Assembly (NCBI RefSeq): GCF_004769235.1
Contig: NZ_RQFG01000018.1
Span: 1 to 64,000 of the forward strand
DNA length: 64,000 nt
Source of the DNA: Leptospira kanakyensis
GTDB lineage: Bacteria > Spirochaetota > Leptospiria > Leptospirales > Leptospiraceae
Reading direction: 5' to 3'
A program made the translations under genes and the position numbers. Each line of letters opens with the position of its first letter. Within the stretch, counting starts at the first letter, position 1. The notes beneath the pieces were generated by a model. That model did no database searches. It saw only the letters and a list, made by a program, of their open reading frames with translations, and had not been told where the DNA came from. Shown in pieces: positions 17,905-25,784 of the stretch.

Positions 17905-17990
17905 AGCCCTGTGGGCCCGGGCTTTTCCGGAGTCCGCGTTCGCTCCCGTCTCTGGTTTGCGCACATTGTGCACACCCAGAGACCAAGTCC
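17905..17990 (-). repeat. Dispersed hairpin element, copy A
   Basis: On the minus strand this reads CTTGGTCTCTGG, a hairpin loop, then CCAGAGACGGGAGCG and a GC-rich tail ending AGCCCGGGCCC. The hairpin arms GTCTCTGG/CCAGAGAC pair perfectly, with inner complementary bases. The layout matches copy B at 50695-50821, where the arms are GTCTCACCT/AGGTGAGAC. It lies between two divergent genes. Confidence 0.65.
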
Positions 17991-18067
17991 TACAAATCCC
18001 TTTCGCAAAAATGCAATCTTTTATAAAACTATAAATGGTTTGCCATCAATGTTTCTTTTGATTATTT

Positions 18068-19108
18068 TTGGTGGTTATGGCAGAGAAAACCAATCTTCTT
18101 ATAAAACAAAATCTTTCTTTAATCCTTCTCTATGTTTCCTTCATTTTCTTTTTTTCCCATTGTGCCCTTCGTTCTTCAGGAAACCTAAACCATTACGATT
18201 CCTATTTTCTTCATGAAAGTAAATCAAACCTCATACCGAAAGGAAAAGTGCGAGTCACCTTCCTTGGAACCTCATCCATATTGTTAGATGATGGAGAAAC
18301 ACAAATTTTAACGGATGGATTTTTTTCAAGACCATCAATATGGAAAACTGCATTTTCCAAAATAGAATCAGATCCAATCATCGTTTCTTCAGTCATCGAA
18401 AGAGCAAAAATCAACCGACTGGGAGCCATATTTGTTTGCCATTCTCATTATGACCATGTAATGGATTCTCCACTTGTCGCCAAACAAACAAAGGCGAAGT
18501 TATTTGGTTCTTCGTCCACTCTAAATGTAGGAACGGGAGCAGGTCTTACCAGTGAACAAATGCAAAAATTCGTACCTGGAAAACCTATAACTATCGGAAA
18601 GTTTACCATCACTGTTTTGGAATCCAAACACACTCCTCCCTTTCGTATCCTTGGCAAAACAAATGCAACAGATCCCAATCATCCAAACATTGAAACACCT
18701 CTCGTCCAACCCGTAAACGCCTTGGACTTTATTGAAGGAGGGACTTTTGATTTTTTCATTCAACATGGGAAAAATAAAATTTTAATTAAGAGTAGTACAA
18801 ACTTTGTAGAAGGAGCTTTGGACAAATTACAAGCCGATGTTTTGTTTTTGGGAATTGCACAACTTTCCCTTCAACCTACTGCCTTTCAAGATGAGTATTA
18901 CAAACAAACAGTACAGACTTTAAAACCAAAATTACTCATCCCCATTCATTGGGATAATTTTTTCAAACCACTTTCAGAACCATTAGAACCCAATCTGAAA
19001 CTCGGAGACAATTTTGATGGAAATATGAAATACATTCTAAATAGAACGGAAAAAGAAAAGATAGAAGTAAAGTTATTACAAGGTTTTGAAACCATCGATC
19101 TGTTTTAG
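18068..19108 (+). CDS. MBL-fold metallo-hydrolase lipoprotein
   Basis: 346 residues. A hydrophobic N-terminal stretch ends in FFFSHC, a likely lipobox, so it is probably anchored in the envelope. The metallo-beta-lactamase motif HSHYDH is at residues 125-130, with VTFLGTSSILLDDG before it as the opening strand and IPIHWDNF near the end as a later metal-site motif. The family includes lactonases, phosphodiesterases and other metal hydrolases; the substrate is not evident. Alternative starts lie in the first 15 codons. It is followed by a DJ-1-family gene in the same direction. Confidence 0.8.
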   Translation: MVVMAEKTNLLIKQNLSLILLYVSFIFFFSHCALRSSGNLNHYDSYFLHESKSNLIPKGKVRVTFLGTSSILLDDGETQILTDGFFSRPSIWKTAFSKIESDPIIVSSVIERAKINRLGAIFVCHSHYDHVMDSPLVAKQTKAKLFGSSSTLNVGTGAGLTSEQMQKFVPGKPITIGKFTITVLESKHTPPFRILGKTNATDPNHPNIETPLVQPVNALDFIEGGTFDFFIQHGKNKILIKSSTNFVEGALDKLQADVLFLGIAQLSLQPTAFQDEYYKQTVQTLKPKLLIPIHWDNFFKPLSEPLEPNLKLGDNFDGNMKYILNRTEKEKIEVKLLQGFETIDLF

Positions 19109-19217
19109 AAATTTTAACTTAAGTTAAAAATAAGTTAGGTTTTTTTGATCTCTATTAGAAGAGTCCCTATCATTTTGGTAGAGGACTCATCAAATCTAAT
19201 TTTTGAGAGTGTTCAAC

Positions 19218-20132
19218 ATGCCGAATCCAACTCCGAACCAAAATCATTTTTTTCTTTCCGCTTACCCTATTTTAAAACGAAACCAACCCAGTCGTTTTAC
19301 TTTTTTTGAAATGATCCGCGTGCCAATCGTATTGATTATTTCTATGGCAGTATTTCAATCTTCTCTTTTTGCAAAGTCAGAACCAAAACCAAAAGTTTTA
19401 ATTGTGATGAGTGCTGCGAGAATACTTGTGTTAGATGAAAATCAAAAACACCCTACAGGAGTGTTTCTAAACGAACTCTACCATCCTGCCATTCATTTGA
19501 ACCAATCCGGTTTTGACTTGGAGTTTGCCACTCCAAATGGCAAAACGGTTACACTTGATCCAGAAAGTTTAAAAGATAAATATTGGAACTCTAAAGAAGA
19601 AAAAGAAGAAGCCATTCGTTTTTTAAATTCACTTTCTTCCTTTCAAAAACCAATTTCACTCGAATTGGCCATTAAAAACAATCAAAGTTATATCGGGTTA
19701 CTCATTCCTGGAGGACAAGGACTGATGACTGACTTGTTGTATGATACAAATCTTCCCATTTTACTTTCAAGATTTCAAGAACAGGAAAAAACGATTGGTC
19801 TCGTCTGCCATGCACCAGCTTTGTTACTCACACTTCCATCCGGTTCTAAGGGAGAAGGATTTTTATTCCAGGGTTATCATGTGAACTCAGTTACAAAAAT
19901 AGAAGAATGGTTTATCGAATCATTTGTAATGAAAGGAAAACCTAAAGTTAGAAAAATTTCGGATTTATTAAAAGAACGCGGAATGATATATGAATCTTCT
20001 GTTTTTCCGGCAAGCGGATATGCCACAAGAGATAGAAACTTAGTCACTTCACAAAATCCATTCTCAGGAGAAGAATTCACCAAACTTTATTTAGATGCGC
20101 TTAAGGATACTTTAAAAAAATTCTCTTTTTAA
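19218..20132 (+). CDS. DJ-1/PfpI family protein with N-terminal membrane/signal segment
   Basis: About 304 residues. A GAGAG ribosome site before the ATG at 19218 supports this start; an internal ATG at 19311 begins a classical signal-like segment (MIRVPIVLIISMAVFQSSLFA), so the protein is probably exported or anchored. The C-terminal 230 residues are a DJ-1/PfpI domain: LIVMSAARIL, LLIPGGQGLM, and the nucleophile elbow GLVCHAPALL with C197 as likely catalytic cysteine. It resembles Hsp31-type deglycase/chaperone members, but an exported form is less common. Its 3' end overlaps the convergent Crp-type gene by 32 bp. Confidence 0.75.
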   Translation: MPNPTPNQNHFFLSAYPILKRNQPSRFTFFEMIRVPIVLIISMAVFQSSLFAKSEPKPKVLIVMSAARILVLDENQKHPTGVFLNELYHPAIHLNQSGFDLEFATPNGKTVTLDPESLKDKYWNSKEEKEEAIRFLNSLSSFQKPISLELAIKNNQSYIGLLIPGGQGLMTDLLYDTNLPILLSRFQEQEKTIGLVCHAPALLLTLPSGSKGEGFLFQGYHVNSVTKIEEWFIESFVMKGKPKVRKISDLLKERGMIYESSVFPASGYATRDRNLVTSQNPFSGEEFTKLYLDALKDTLKKFSF

Positions 20133-20667
20133 TCCGGCTGAGTGCCACGTTTGTGATTCCCAAATAGGCAGCTTGGTCTATTTGGGAAATTCGATCCAAA
20201 ACATGCGAATATTCCTGAATGAACTTTTTATATCTTTTTTCAGGTTCCAGGAGTAAAAAATCAGCAACACGTTCTTCTTTTTTTAAATACAATTTCGAAA
20301 GGAATTGGATGAGAAAATTTTGATAACCATTTTCTTTTTCCATTTTGGATTTGAATTCGTTAGCTGTTAATACAATCACTTCACTAGGTTCTATTGCAAT
20401 GATGGAATAGGGAATGGGTTGGTTTTCCAAGACACTTGGTAAACTTCCTAGAATTCCATCTTCGAAGATAAAGGATTTGATCCATTCCTTTTTTCCATGT
20501 TTATAAATGAGTTTGAATCCACCACCGACAACCAAACCAACGCTATATAAAGGTATTCCCTTTTTAGCAAAATATTCTTTTTTCTTTAGTTTGATGGTTT
20601 TGCCGTGAGCCATAAAAAACTGACGGATTTCTTCAGAACCTATGGGTTTGGGTAAGACAACTTTCAT
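20101..20667 (-). CDS. Crp/Fnr-family transcriptional regulator
   Basis: 188 residues. The first 120 residues form a cyclic-nucleotide-binding-like beta barrel (KKKEYFAKKGIPLYSVGLVVGG, IAIEPSEVIVLT), followed by a long helix and a C-terminal DNA-binding part with DQAAYLGITNVALSRIKK. The effector is unknown. The HTH is slightly shorter than in Crp, so strong promoter activation is uncertain. It is convergent with the DJ-1-family gene and upstream of the thioredoxin promoter region in the opposite direction. Confidence 0.8.
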   Translation of the reverse strand: MKVVLPKPIGSEEIRQFFMAHGKTIKLKKKEYFAKKGIPLYSVGLVVGGGFKLIYKHGKKEWIKSFIFEDGILGSLPSVLENQPIPYSIIAIEPSEVIVLTANEFKSKMEKENGYQNFLIQFLSKLYLKKEERVADFLLLEPEKRYKKFIQEYSHVLDRISQIDQAAYLGITNVALSRIKKRIFLKYP

Positions 20668-20814
20668 TGGAACTGAGTTTTAAGATTATTGTTTCTTTAG
20701 AGCCTGTCTACTGATTCTTTCCATTAGGACTTTTGTAAGAATAGAAAAATGGACTACAAAGTTCTTCGACTCAATCCTAAAAATAGGATGGTTAATTAAA
20801 AAATTTCGACAATT

Positions 20815-20840
20815 CTTATATACCTACCAGGGTATATAAG
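20815..20840. promoter_or_regulatory. Palindromic operator before thioredoxin (CsoR/CstR-like)
   Basis: A perfect inverted repeat with arms CTTATATACC (20815-20824) and GGTATATAAG (20831-20840) around TACCAG. Its TATACC...GGTATA core resembles sites bound by CsoR/CstR-type sensors of copper or persulfide. It lies about 24 bp before the thioredoxin start and could overlap the promoter. No such repressor gene is next to it, so the regulator assignment is inferred; an ArsR-type repressor is an alternative. Confidence 0.45.
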
Positions 20841-20863
20841 TCTAAAGGATAGGAGTCGAATTT

Positions 20864-21178
20864 ATGTCAGAAAATTTACCAAAAAGTTTTGAAGAGTTGG
20901 TTCGGACACACGAGAAACCGATCCTTGTGGATTTTTGGGCCCCGTGGTGTGGTCCATGCAAAATGGTGGCTCCTGAACTAGAAAAATTGGCAAAAGATTG
21001 GAAAGGGAAAGTATCCATCATCAAAATCAATACGGATGAAAAACAGGAAATTGCTGGAAGATACGGTATCACGGGAATCCCTACAATGATTTTGTTTAAA
21101 GATGGAAAGGAAATTCATCGTATTTCCGGTGCTATGCGAAGTGAAGAACTTAAAAAAGTATTCGGTGGGATGATCTAA
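20864..21178 (+). CDS. trxA: Thioredoxin
   Basis: 104 residues, standard length, with the active site W28-C29-G30-P31-C32 and the cis-proline loop GIPTM near residue 75. It reduces protein disulfides in the cytoplasm using electrons from thioredoxin reductase, which is not in the window. The gene stands alone on the plus strand behind a palindromic operator, so it may be a condition-dependent second thioredoxin. RBS AGGAG about 9 nt before the ATG. Confidence 0.93.
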   Translation: MSENLPKSFEELVRTHEKPILVDFWAPWCGPCKMVAPELEKLAKDWKGKVSIIKINTDEKQEIAGRYGITGIPTMILFKDGKEIHRISGAMRSEELKKVFGGMI

Positions 21179-21248
21179 GACAGGTCAATTTTTTACTTGT
21201 CTCCGCTGAAAGTGTTGGGGAAAGTTTGTATCTGCCGAGGTACATCCT

Positions 21249-22541
21249 TTGAAAAAAATAATCCTAACACTTTTGGTTTTCTTTGTTCTATTTTGTAAAA
21301 ATAGTCCAATAGAAAATTCCATCGTTATCGAACGAATCCAAGCAGCATCCTCTGCTGATGGCACAAGCCCCATCAATGTATTCATCTCTGGCAAACATTG
21401 GAAACCGGAATCCAGTTTAGATGGGATTACCATTTTTTTCTCCAATGGGGCCAAATGGAACCAATCTGGAAAAACAGATGGACGTTCCTTTTTTAATGAA
21501 ATTTCTATCGAATGCAAAGACAAAAAGGGATATGTTGCCTTTTATAAAGACGGCAGTTATGCGACAAATTTTGACTGCTCGAAAGAAACCCCACAAAAAA
21601 TAAGATCCAATGGAGTTCACGTAATTTATTTATTACCTGAATCAGGGAATGGAATCCAAACAGTTTCGTTTTTCCAAAACGGTAAAAAATTGGATGTAGT
21701 TTATCCAGAACCCATTGTCGGCCAAGTCACAGCTAGTAGCACACTTCCTAACTATCCCGCATATAGTTTGTTTGATGGTAGTATCGATTTTGCTTGGGTA
21801 GAAGGTGCAAAAGAAAATGGAGAAGGTGAATCTTTTCAAATTGAATTAGAAGACAACGTTGATTTATCAGGTTTGGAAATATTCAACGGTTATCAAAGAT
21901 TAGATGCTTTGTTTTATAAAAATGGGTCGGTGACTGAGTTAACTGTATCCAATGAATCAGACACTTTTCCGATCAAAATCGCAGACAAACAAGGTGGGCA
22001 AAGGATTTTTTTCCCAAAAACAATATCAGGGAAAAAATTTACATTCACCATCCAAAAAGTTCGACCAGGAAAAACTTGGAAAGACACTGTCGTCGCAGAA
22101 ATCATCTTACTGGGAGAAAAAGGAAAACGATTTACTGTAGTTGATAAAAATGCTGATGAATTCAAAAGGTCAGTCCTTTCAAAAACAAAAAACACAATCC
22201 TTTCTGGGTTTGTAAACAAAGCGGTTTTTGGGAATGTTTCTGATGGTCGATTGGATTATGTATTTCGTTCGAACGGTTCTTTTGTCATTTGGAAAGATGA
22301 CGTGTCCGAAAAACGAGTATTAGATGGGAACTGGGTATTACTTGATGCTTCACCTACCGAAGCAAAAATCAAAATTTTTGGACGCGACCATAAGGTTGTC
22401 ACACAAAGTTTAGATTCCAATAGTCCTTACGCAGAAACCACAGAAGAAAAATCGACTGTTATCTTTGGTGATACACTTACCGTTAAAAAATCTGCCAATG
22501 GATTGCAGATGATTGGCAAAAAAGTCCAAATCACAGACTAA
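21249..22541 (+). CDS. Lipoprotein with discoidin/NADase-type glycan-binding domain
   Basis: 430 residues. The signal sequence ends in VLFC, a likely lipobox. Residues about 160-285 match the discoidin-like NADase-type glycan-binding pattern: ASSTLPNYPAYSLFDGS, FAWVEG, GEGESFQIEL, LSGLEIFNGYQ. Such domains bind carbohydrate at the cell surface. The N-terminal part (about 25-150) is a separate beta-rich region. It is directly followed, in the same frame after a single stop codon, by the membrane protein gene. Confidence 0.75.
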   Translation: MKKIILTLLVFFVLFCKNSPIENSIVIERIQAASSADGTSPINVFISGKHWKPESSLDGITIFFSNGAKWNQSGKTDGRSFFNEISIECKDKKGYVAFYKDGSYATNFDCSKETPQKIRSNGVHVIYLLPESGNGIQTVSFFQNGKKLDVVYPEPIVGQVTASSTLPNYPAYSLFDGSIDFAWVEGAKENGEGESFQIELEDNVDLSGLEIFNGYQRLDALFYKNGSVTELTVSNESDTFPIKIADKQGGQRIFFPKTISGKKFTFTIQKVRPGKTWKDTVVAEIILLGEKGKRFTVVDKNADEFKRSVLSKTKNTILSGFVNKAVFGNVSDGRLDYVFRSNGSFVIWKDDVSEKRVLDGNWVLLDASPTEAKIKIFGRDHKVVTQSLDSNSPYAETTEEKSTVIFGDTLTVKKSANGLQMIGKKVQITD

Positions 22542-22547
22542 ATTCCA

Positions 22548-23885
22548 TTGTTCGGTAAGGATATTTATTGGTATGGTGTCCAAGCAATTTCCCTTTTAGA
22601 AACGGGGAAGTTGCATTCGCCAGACCATTCACCTGTTTTTCATATTGTAGCTTTTTTGTTTCGGATTTTTGGGGTCAGTGATGAAACTTTATTATTTTTC
22701 CAGATACTAACGTCCGTTTGGCTTATTTTTTCTCTCTTTTTTTCTAGGTATTTGATTTTTCCAGTAAAAGAAACTCCAAACCAAAGAATCAATTTCATTC
22801 CCAGTATTTTGGTTTTTGTTTTGGGTTTTTTATATCCCAAACAAAGTTGGGCTTTAGGATTTTTGATTCTAAGTATTGGTTGTTATTTTACCACTAGGAG
22901 AATTCCAAAACTATCAGTAACATTCTCACAAAGATCGATTCCAGTTTTTTCATCTTTGGTATTGCGGTTTCGGTGGGTCATCTCCGGGATCTTGTTTTTA
23001 TTTGCCCTTTGGTTTCATCCAATGGTAACATTGTTTGGTTTTGGGATTTTAGTTTTTTATATTATCCCTGAAAAGGTTTACCCAGCGGTTTTTTGTTTTG
23101 CCGTCATCCTTCCCTTTCTTTTCCCTCAAAATCCCAATGGAAGGTTTTATGGCGATAAAGAAATTTTTCCATTATTCGCAGCATTCGCGTTAGCTGGATT
23201 TGGAATCCTTTGGGACTGGATTTTTTTGGTATTTGGAAAATCAGAATCTAAGTTCTTTCGAATGCGAAAGGCCTTGGCTTTTTTTGGGTTTTTACTGATA
23301 CTTCCAATCTTTCATTTTGCGGATATACAATACCGAATTCTTTTGAGTTTGATTCTTGTGGTTCAGGTTTTTGTTATATGGAATCGATTCCAATTTTTGA
23401 TTTGGATGGCAAGCACAGGGCTTTGGATTTTTACATTATTTACTAGCCCTAGTTTATTTCGTTATTCTTATGAATATATGTGGATTCCGGGTGAATCTAT
23501 GGCTTCAGTCCCTAACAATGGTTTACTTGTGGCACACCACGGTTTTTGTGAATACTACCATTTTCAATTTCGGAAAGATTGTTTATCTTGGGAACCGGAT
23601 ACAAAAGCAATTTCTGAATTGCCGGAAGGCACAGAAATCTACCGAGCTGTTTATGGAATTCGGTATGAGAATTTGCTCGCAAGTAAAGATGAAAAGAACC
23701 AACCAATTTTTTCATTTGTCCAACCTTTAGGTGAATACCAACTTGTTTTAGAAAAAGATTGGCAACGATATCGTTTGTGGTTAGAAAAAAGGAATTCGAA
23801 ATTTTTATCGATCGCAAAGTCTTGGAAAAATCCTTACAGACAGCGCCCTGAATTTATAAAGAGAAAACAATCCTATGGGCTTTAG
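22548..23885 (+). CDS. Polytopic membrane protein, GT-C glycosyltransferase-like
   Basis: About 445 residues with roughly nine to ten hydrophobic helices. The first residues (DIYWYGVQAISLLETGKL, then PVFHIVAFLF) look like the first periplasmic loop and following helix of GT-C glycosyltransferases, so the usual first transmembrane helix seems missing. The TTG start at 22548 is uncertain; the preceding gene ends at 22541 in the same frame. Substrate unknown; a lipid-linked sugar donor would be typical. Its 3' end overlaps the VanW gene by 11 bp. Confidence 0.6.
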   Translation: MFGKDIYWYGVQAISLLETGKLHSPDHSPVFHIVAFLFRIFGVSDETLLFFQILTSVWLIFSLFFSRYLIFPVKETPNQRINFIPSILVFVLGFLYPKQSWALGFLILSIGCYFTTRRIPKLSVTFSQRSIPVFSSLVLRFRWVISGILFLFALWFHPMVTLFGFGILVFYIIPEKVYPAVFCFAVILPFLFPQNPNGRFYGDKEIFPLFAAFALAGFGILWDWIFLVFGKSESKFFRMRKALAFFGFLLILPIFHFADIQYRILLSLILVVQVFVIWNRFQFLIWMASTGLWIFTLFTSPSLFRYSYEYMWIPGESMASVPNNGLLVAHHGFCEYYHFQFRKDCLSWEPDTKAISELPEGTEIYRAVYGIRYENLLASKDEKNQPIFSFVQPLGEYQLVLEKDWQRYRLWLEKRNSKFLSIAKSWKNPYRQRPEFIKRKQSYGL

Positions 23886-24732
23886 TATTCAAAGAAAATC
23901 GATTCCAGGTATGCATCGAAAGATCAATCGAGGAAATTTTCGACTTTTTTTTGGCAAAATCTATTTTCAATGGAAACGTTATTTAATTTGGTTTCTGGAA
24001 AGAAAATCCTTTGTTACCTCAAAAGTATCGTTGGAAGAGATGGCCCACAAATTTCCCATATCTTTTTTTAAACATAGTTCTCCCATCTATCGCAAACTGA
24101 GAGATGTGCCTATGTATCTTCAAGAAAACAAAAGGGTTAATTTGAGTATCGCCATTTCTAAGTTAGATGGAATCATTATTCAGCCAAACCAAGTTTTTTC
24201 GTTTTGGTATCTTGTGGGGAAACCAACAAAACGCAAAGGATATTTGCCTGGGATGCAACTTAGGAATGGTAGTTTTATTGAACGAACTGGCGGTGGACTT
24301 TGCCAAATGGCCAACCTCATCTATTGGATGACTTTACACAGTCCATTAGAAGTGAAAGAGAGATGGCGGCATAGTTTTGATATTTTTCCTGATTCGGAAA
24401 GAACTCTCCCTTTCGGATCGGGTGCCACTTTGTCCTACAATTATATCGACTTACAAATCAAGAATACAACCAAACAGTCATTTGTATTGCATCTTTGGAT
24501 TGAGGATGATTTCTTAAAAGGGGAATGGTTTTCCGATGTGGAAAATCCGTTTATCTACCAAGTCTACGAATCCTACCATGGATTTCATGCAGAACCTTGG
24601 GGAGGTTATACAAGAAGGAATACCATCCGCAGAAAAAAAATTTCTAAAGATACAAAAGAAATTTTAGAAGATGTGTTGGTTACAGAAAATACCGCTTGGA
24701 TGATGTATGAACCACTTTTGGAGTCCAAATGA
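23875..24732 (+). CDS. VanW family protein
   Basis: 285 residues. The VanW signature is clear: LIYWMT after RTGGGLCQMAN, with IIQPNQVFSFWYLVGKPTKRKGY upstream. VanW proteins accompany some glycopeptide-resistance clusters but their biochemistry is unknown; many bacteria carry them in cell-wall contexts. No vanH or vanA ligase gene is nearby, so resistance is not implied. It overlaps the upstream membrane protein by 11 bp and the VanX gene by 4 bp (ATGA), so the three are probably one operon. Confidence 0.85.
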   Translation: MGFSIQRKSIPGMHRKINRGNFRLFFGKIYFQWKRYLIWFLERKSFVTSKVSLEEMAHKFPISFFKHSSPIYRKLRDVPMYLQENKRVNLSIAISKLDGIIIQPNQVFSFWYLVGKPTKRKGYLPGMQLRNGSFIERTGGGLCQMANLIYWMTLHSPLEVKERWRHSFDIFPDSERTLPFGSGATLSYNYIDLQIKNTTKQSFVLHLWIEDDFLKGEWFSDVENPFIYQVYESYHGFHAEPWGGYTRRNTIRRKKISKDTKEILEDVLVTENTAWMMYEPLLESK

Positions 24733-25406
24733 AATTAATTGTTGTTACCATATTTTTAGGATTTCCATTTTTATCTTTGGTATCCCAACCAACAGAAAAT
24801 AAACTCAAAGTTTTGGATCGTAAAACCTACGAACTTTCCATACAGAAAAATCCAAATAAAGAACTGATCAACTTAGAAAAGAAAATTCCTGAAATTCTTT
24901 TGGATATCAAATACGCAACTCCCGATAATTTTACCAAACAAGTTATCTATAAGGAAGCCAAAGCCTTTGCCAGAAAACCAGTGGCAGAAGCACTAAGAAA
25001 AGCCAACCTTGAATTTTTACAACTTGGATATTCGATTAAAATCTTTGATGCTTACAGGCCATACAGGGCCACAGTCAAATTTTTTGAGATTGTGGGTGAT
25101 ACAAGGTATGTGGCTTCCCCAAAAACCGGATCTAGGCATAACAAAGGTTGTGCGATTGACTTAACTCTTGTGGATCAAAAAACAAAAAAGGAACTTCCCA
25201 TGCCAACGGAATACGACTCCTTTCGAAAGGAAGCCTGGGCCGAATCCACCGTTACTGATCCAGAAATTTTAAAAAGCCGAACAATTTTGATCAGTACACT
25301 CAAGCAATATGGATTTCGTGTGAACAAAACCGAATGGTGGCATTATGATTTTTTAGAATGTTCCGGCTTTGAAGTTTTGGACATTCCCTTTGAGGAATTG
25401 GAGTAG
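24729..25406 (+). CDS. D-alanyl-D-alanine dipeptidase, VanX-like
   Basis: 225 residues with a signal peptide, so probably periplasmic. The zinc-peptidase motifs of the VanX/DdpX family are present: SRHNKGCAID at residues 135-144 (H137 and D144 as zinc ligands) and EWWH at 202-205 (E202 catalytic, H205 zinc ligand). It cleaves D-Ala-D-Ala, most likely for cell-wall recycling here since no vancomycin-resistance ligase is nearby. Its last 146 bp and 28 bp of flank are repeated at 37720-37893, at the other end of the RHS operon, so the 3' end may have been supplied by the inserted DNA. Confidence 0.88.
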   Translation: MKLIVVTIFLGFPFLSLVSQPTENKLKVLDRKTYELSIQKNPNKELINLEKKIPEILLDIKYATPDNFTKQVIYKEAKAFARKPVAEALRKANLEFLQLGYSIKIFDAYRPYRATVKFFEIVGDTRYVASPKTGSRHNKGCAIDLTLVDQKTKKELPMPTEYDSFRKEAWAESTVTDPEILKSRTILISTLKQYGFRVNKTEWWHYDFLECSGFEVLDIPFEELE

Positions 25407-25434
25407 GGATTTAGATTTCCACCCAGATAACATT
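25261..25434 (+). repeat. Left copy of 174-bp direct repeat flanking the RHS island
   Basis: Covers the last 146 bp of the VanX-like gene plus 28 bp downstream. It matches 37720-37893 without gaps, 157 of 174 positions. Most coding differences are silent (four amino-acid changes), which suggests both copies spent time in functional genes. Confidence 0.9.
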
Positions 25435-25784
25435 AAACTATCTCAAACACAGCTAAATGGTCGTTTGGTTATGGAAATGAATCGACTTAAGTTTGTAATT
25501 GATAGTCTGTAACTGATATTATGCACTCTACAAGTTATGCTCAGAGATACATATTCTAAAAAAACTACCTTCATTTATATTCACTGAGGATGAACTCAAC
25601 TACAACGCGTTAGATTATTACAGTTTGGTTTCATTTGTGTTACATATTAATTACAGCTTGGTTTTACAAAGTTTGAATGGAAAATTTTGTTGACTCTATC
25701 AATCGTTAAGCATTTTGATTTTAAAATATATAAAAAGATTCTATAAGAAGTTTATGCGTAAAATACAATATAAGAAAATTAAAC
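25435..25784. other. Intergenic region before the RHS operon
   Basis: No gene seen. It probably holds the promoter of the seven-gene operon. A short direct repeat lies inside: ATTACAGTTTGGTTT at 25617 and ATTACAGCTTGGTTT at 25650, one mismatch. The DNA is strongly AT-rich, unlike the VanX gene. Confidence 0.5.

Noticed and set aside
17757..18008. Open N-terminal extension of the SDR gene with a Cys/Trp-rich peptide
   Set aside because: Passes through the dispersed element at 17905-17990 and has no family match; the NAD-binding motif sits 13 residues after the ATG at 17756.
23875..25406. Vancomycin-resistance cluster
   Set aside because: VanW and VanX alone do not confer it; no ligase, dehydrogenase or sensor pair nearby.
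25617..25664. Two ATTACAG(T/C)TTGGTTT copies as insertion-site duplication
   Set aside because: Too short and within strongly AT-rich DNA; could be operator or chance, noted only in the intergenic entry.
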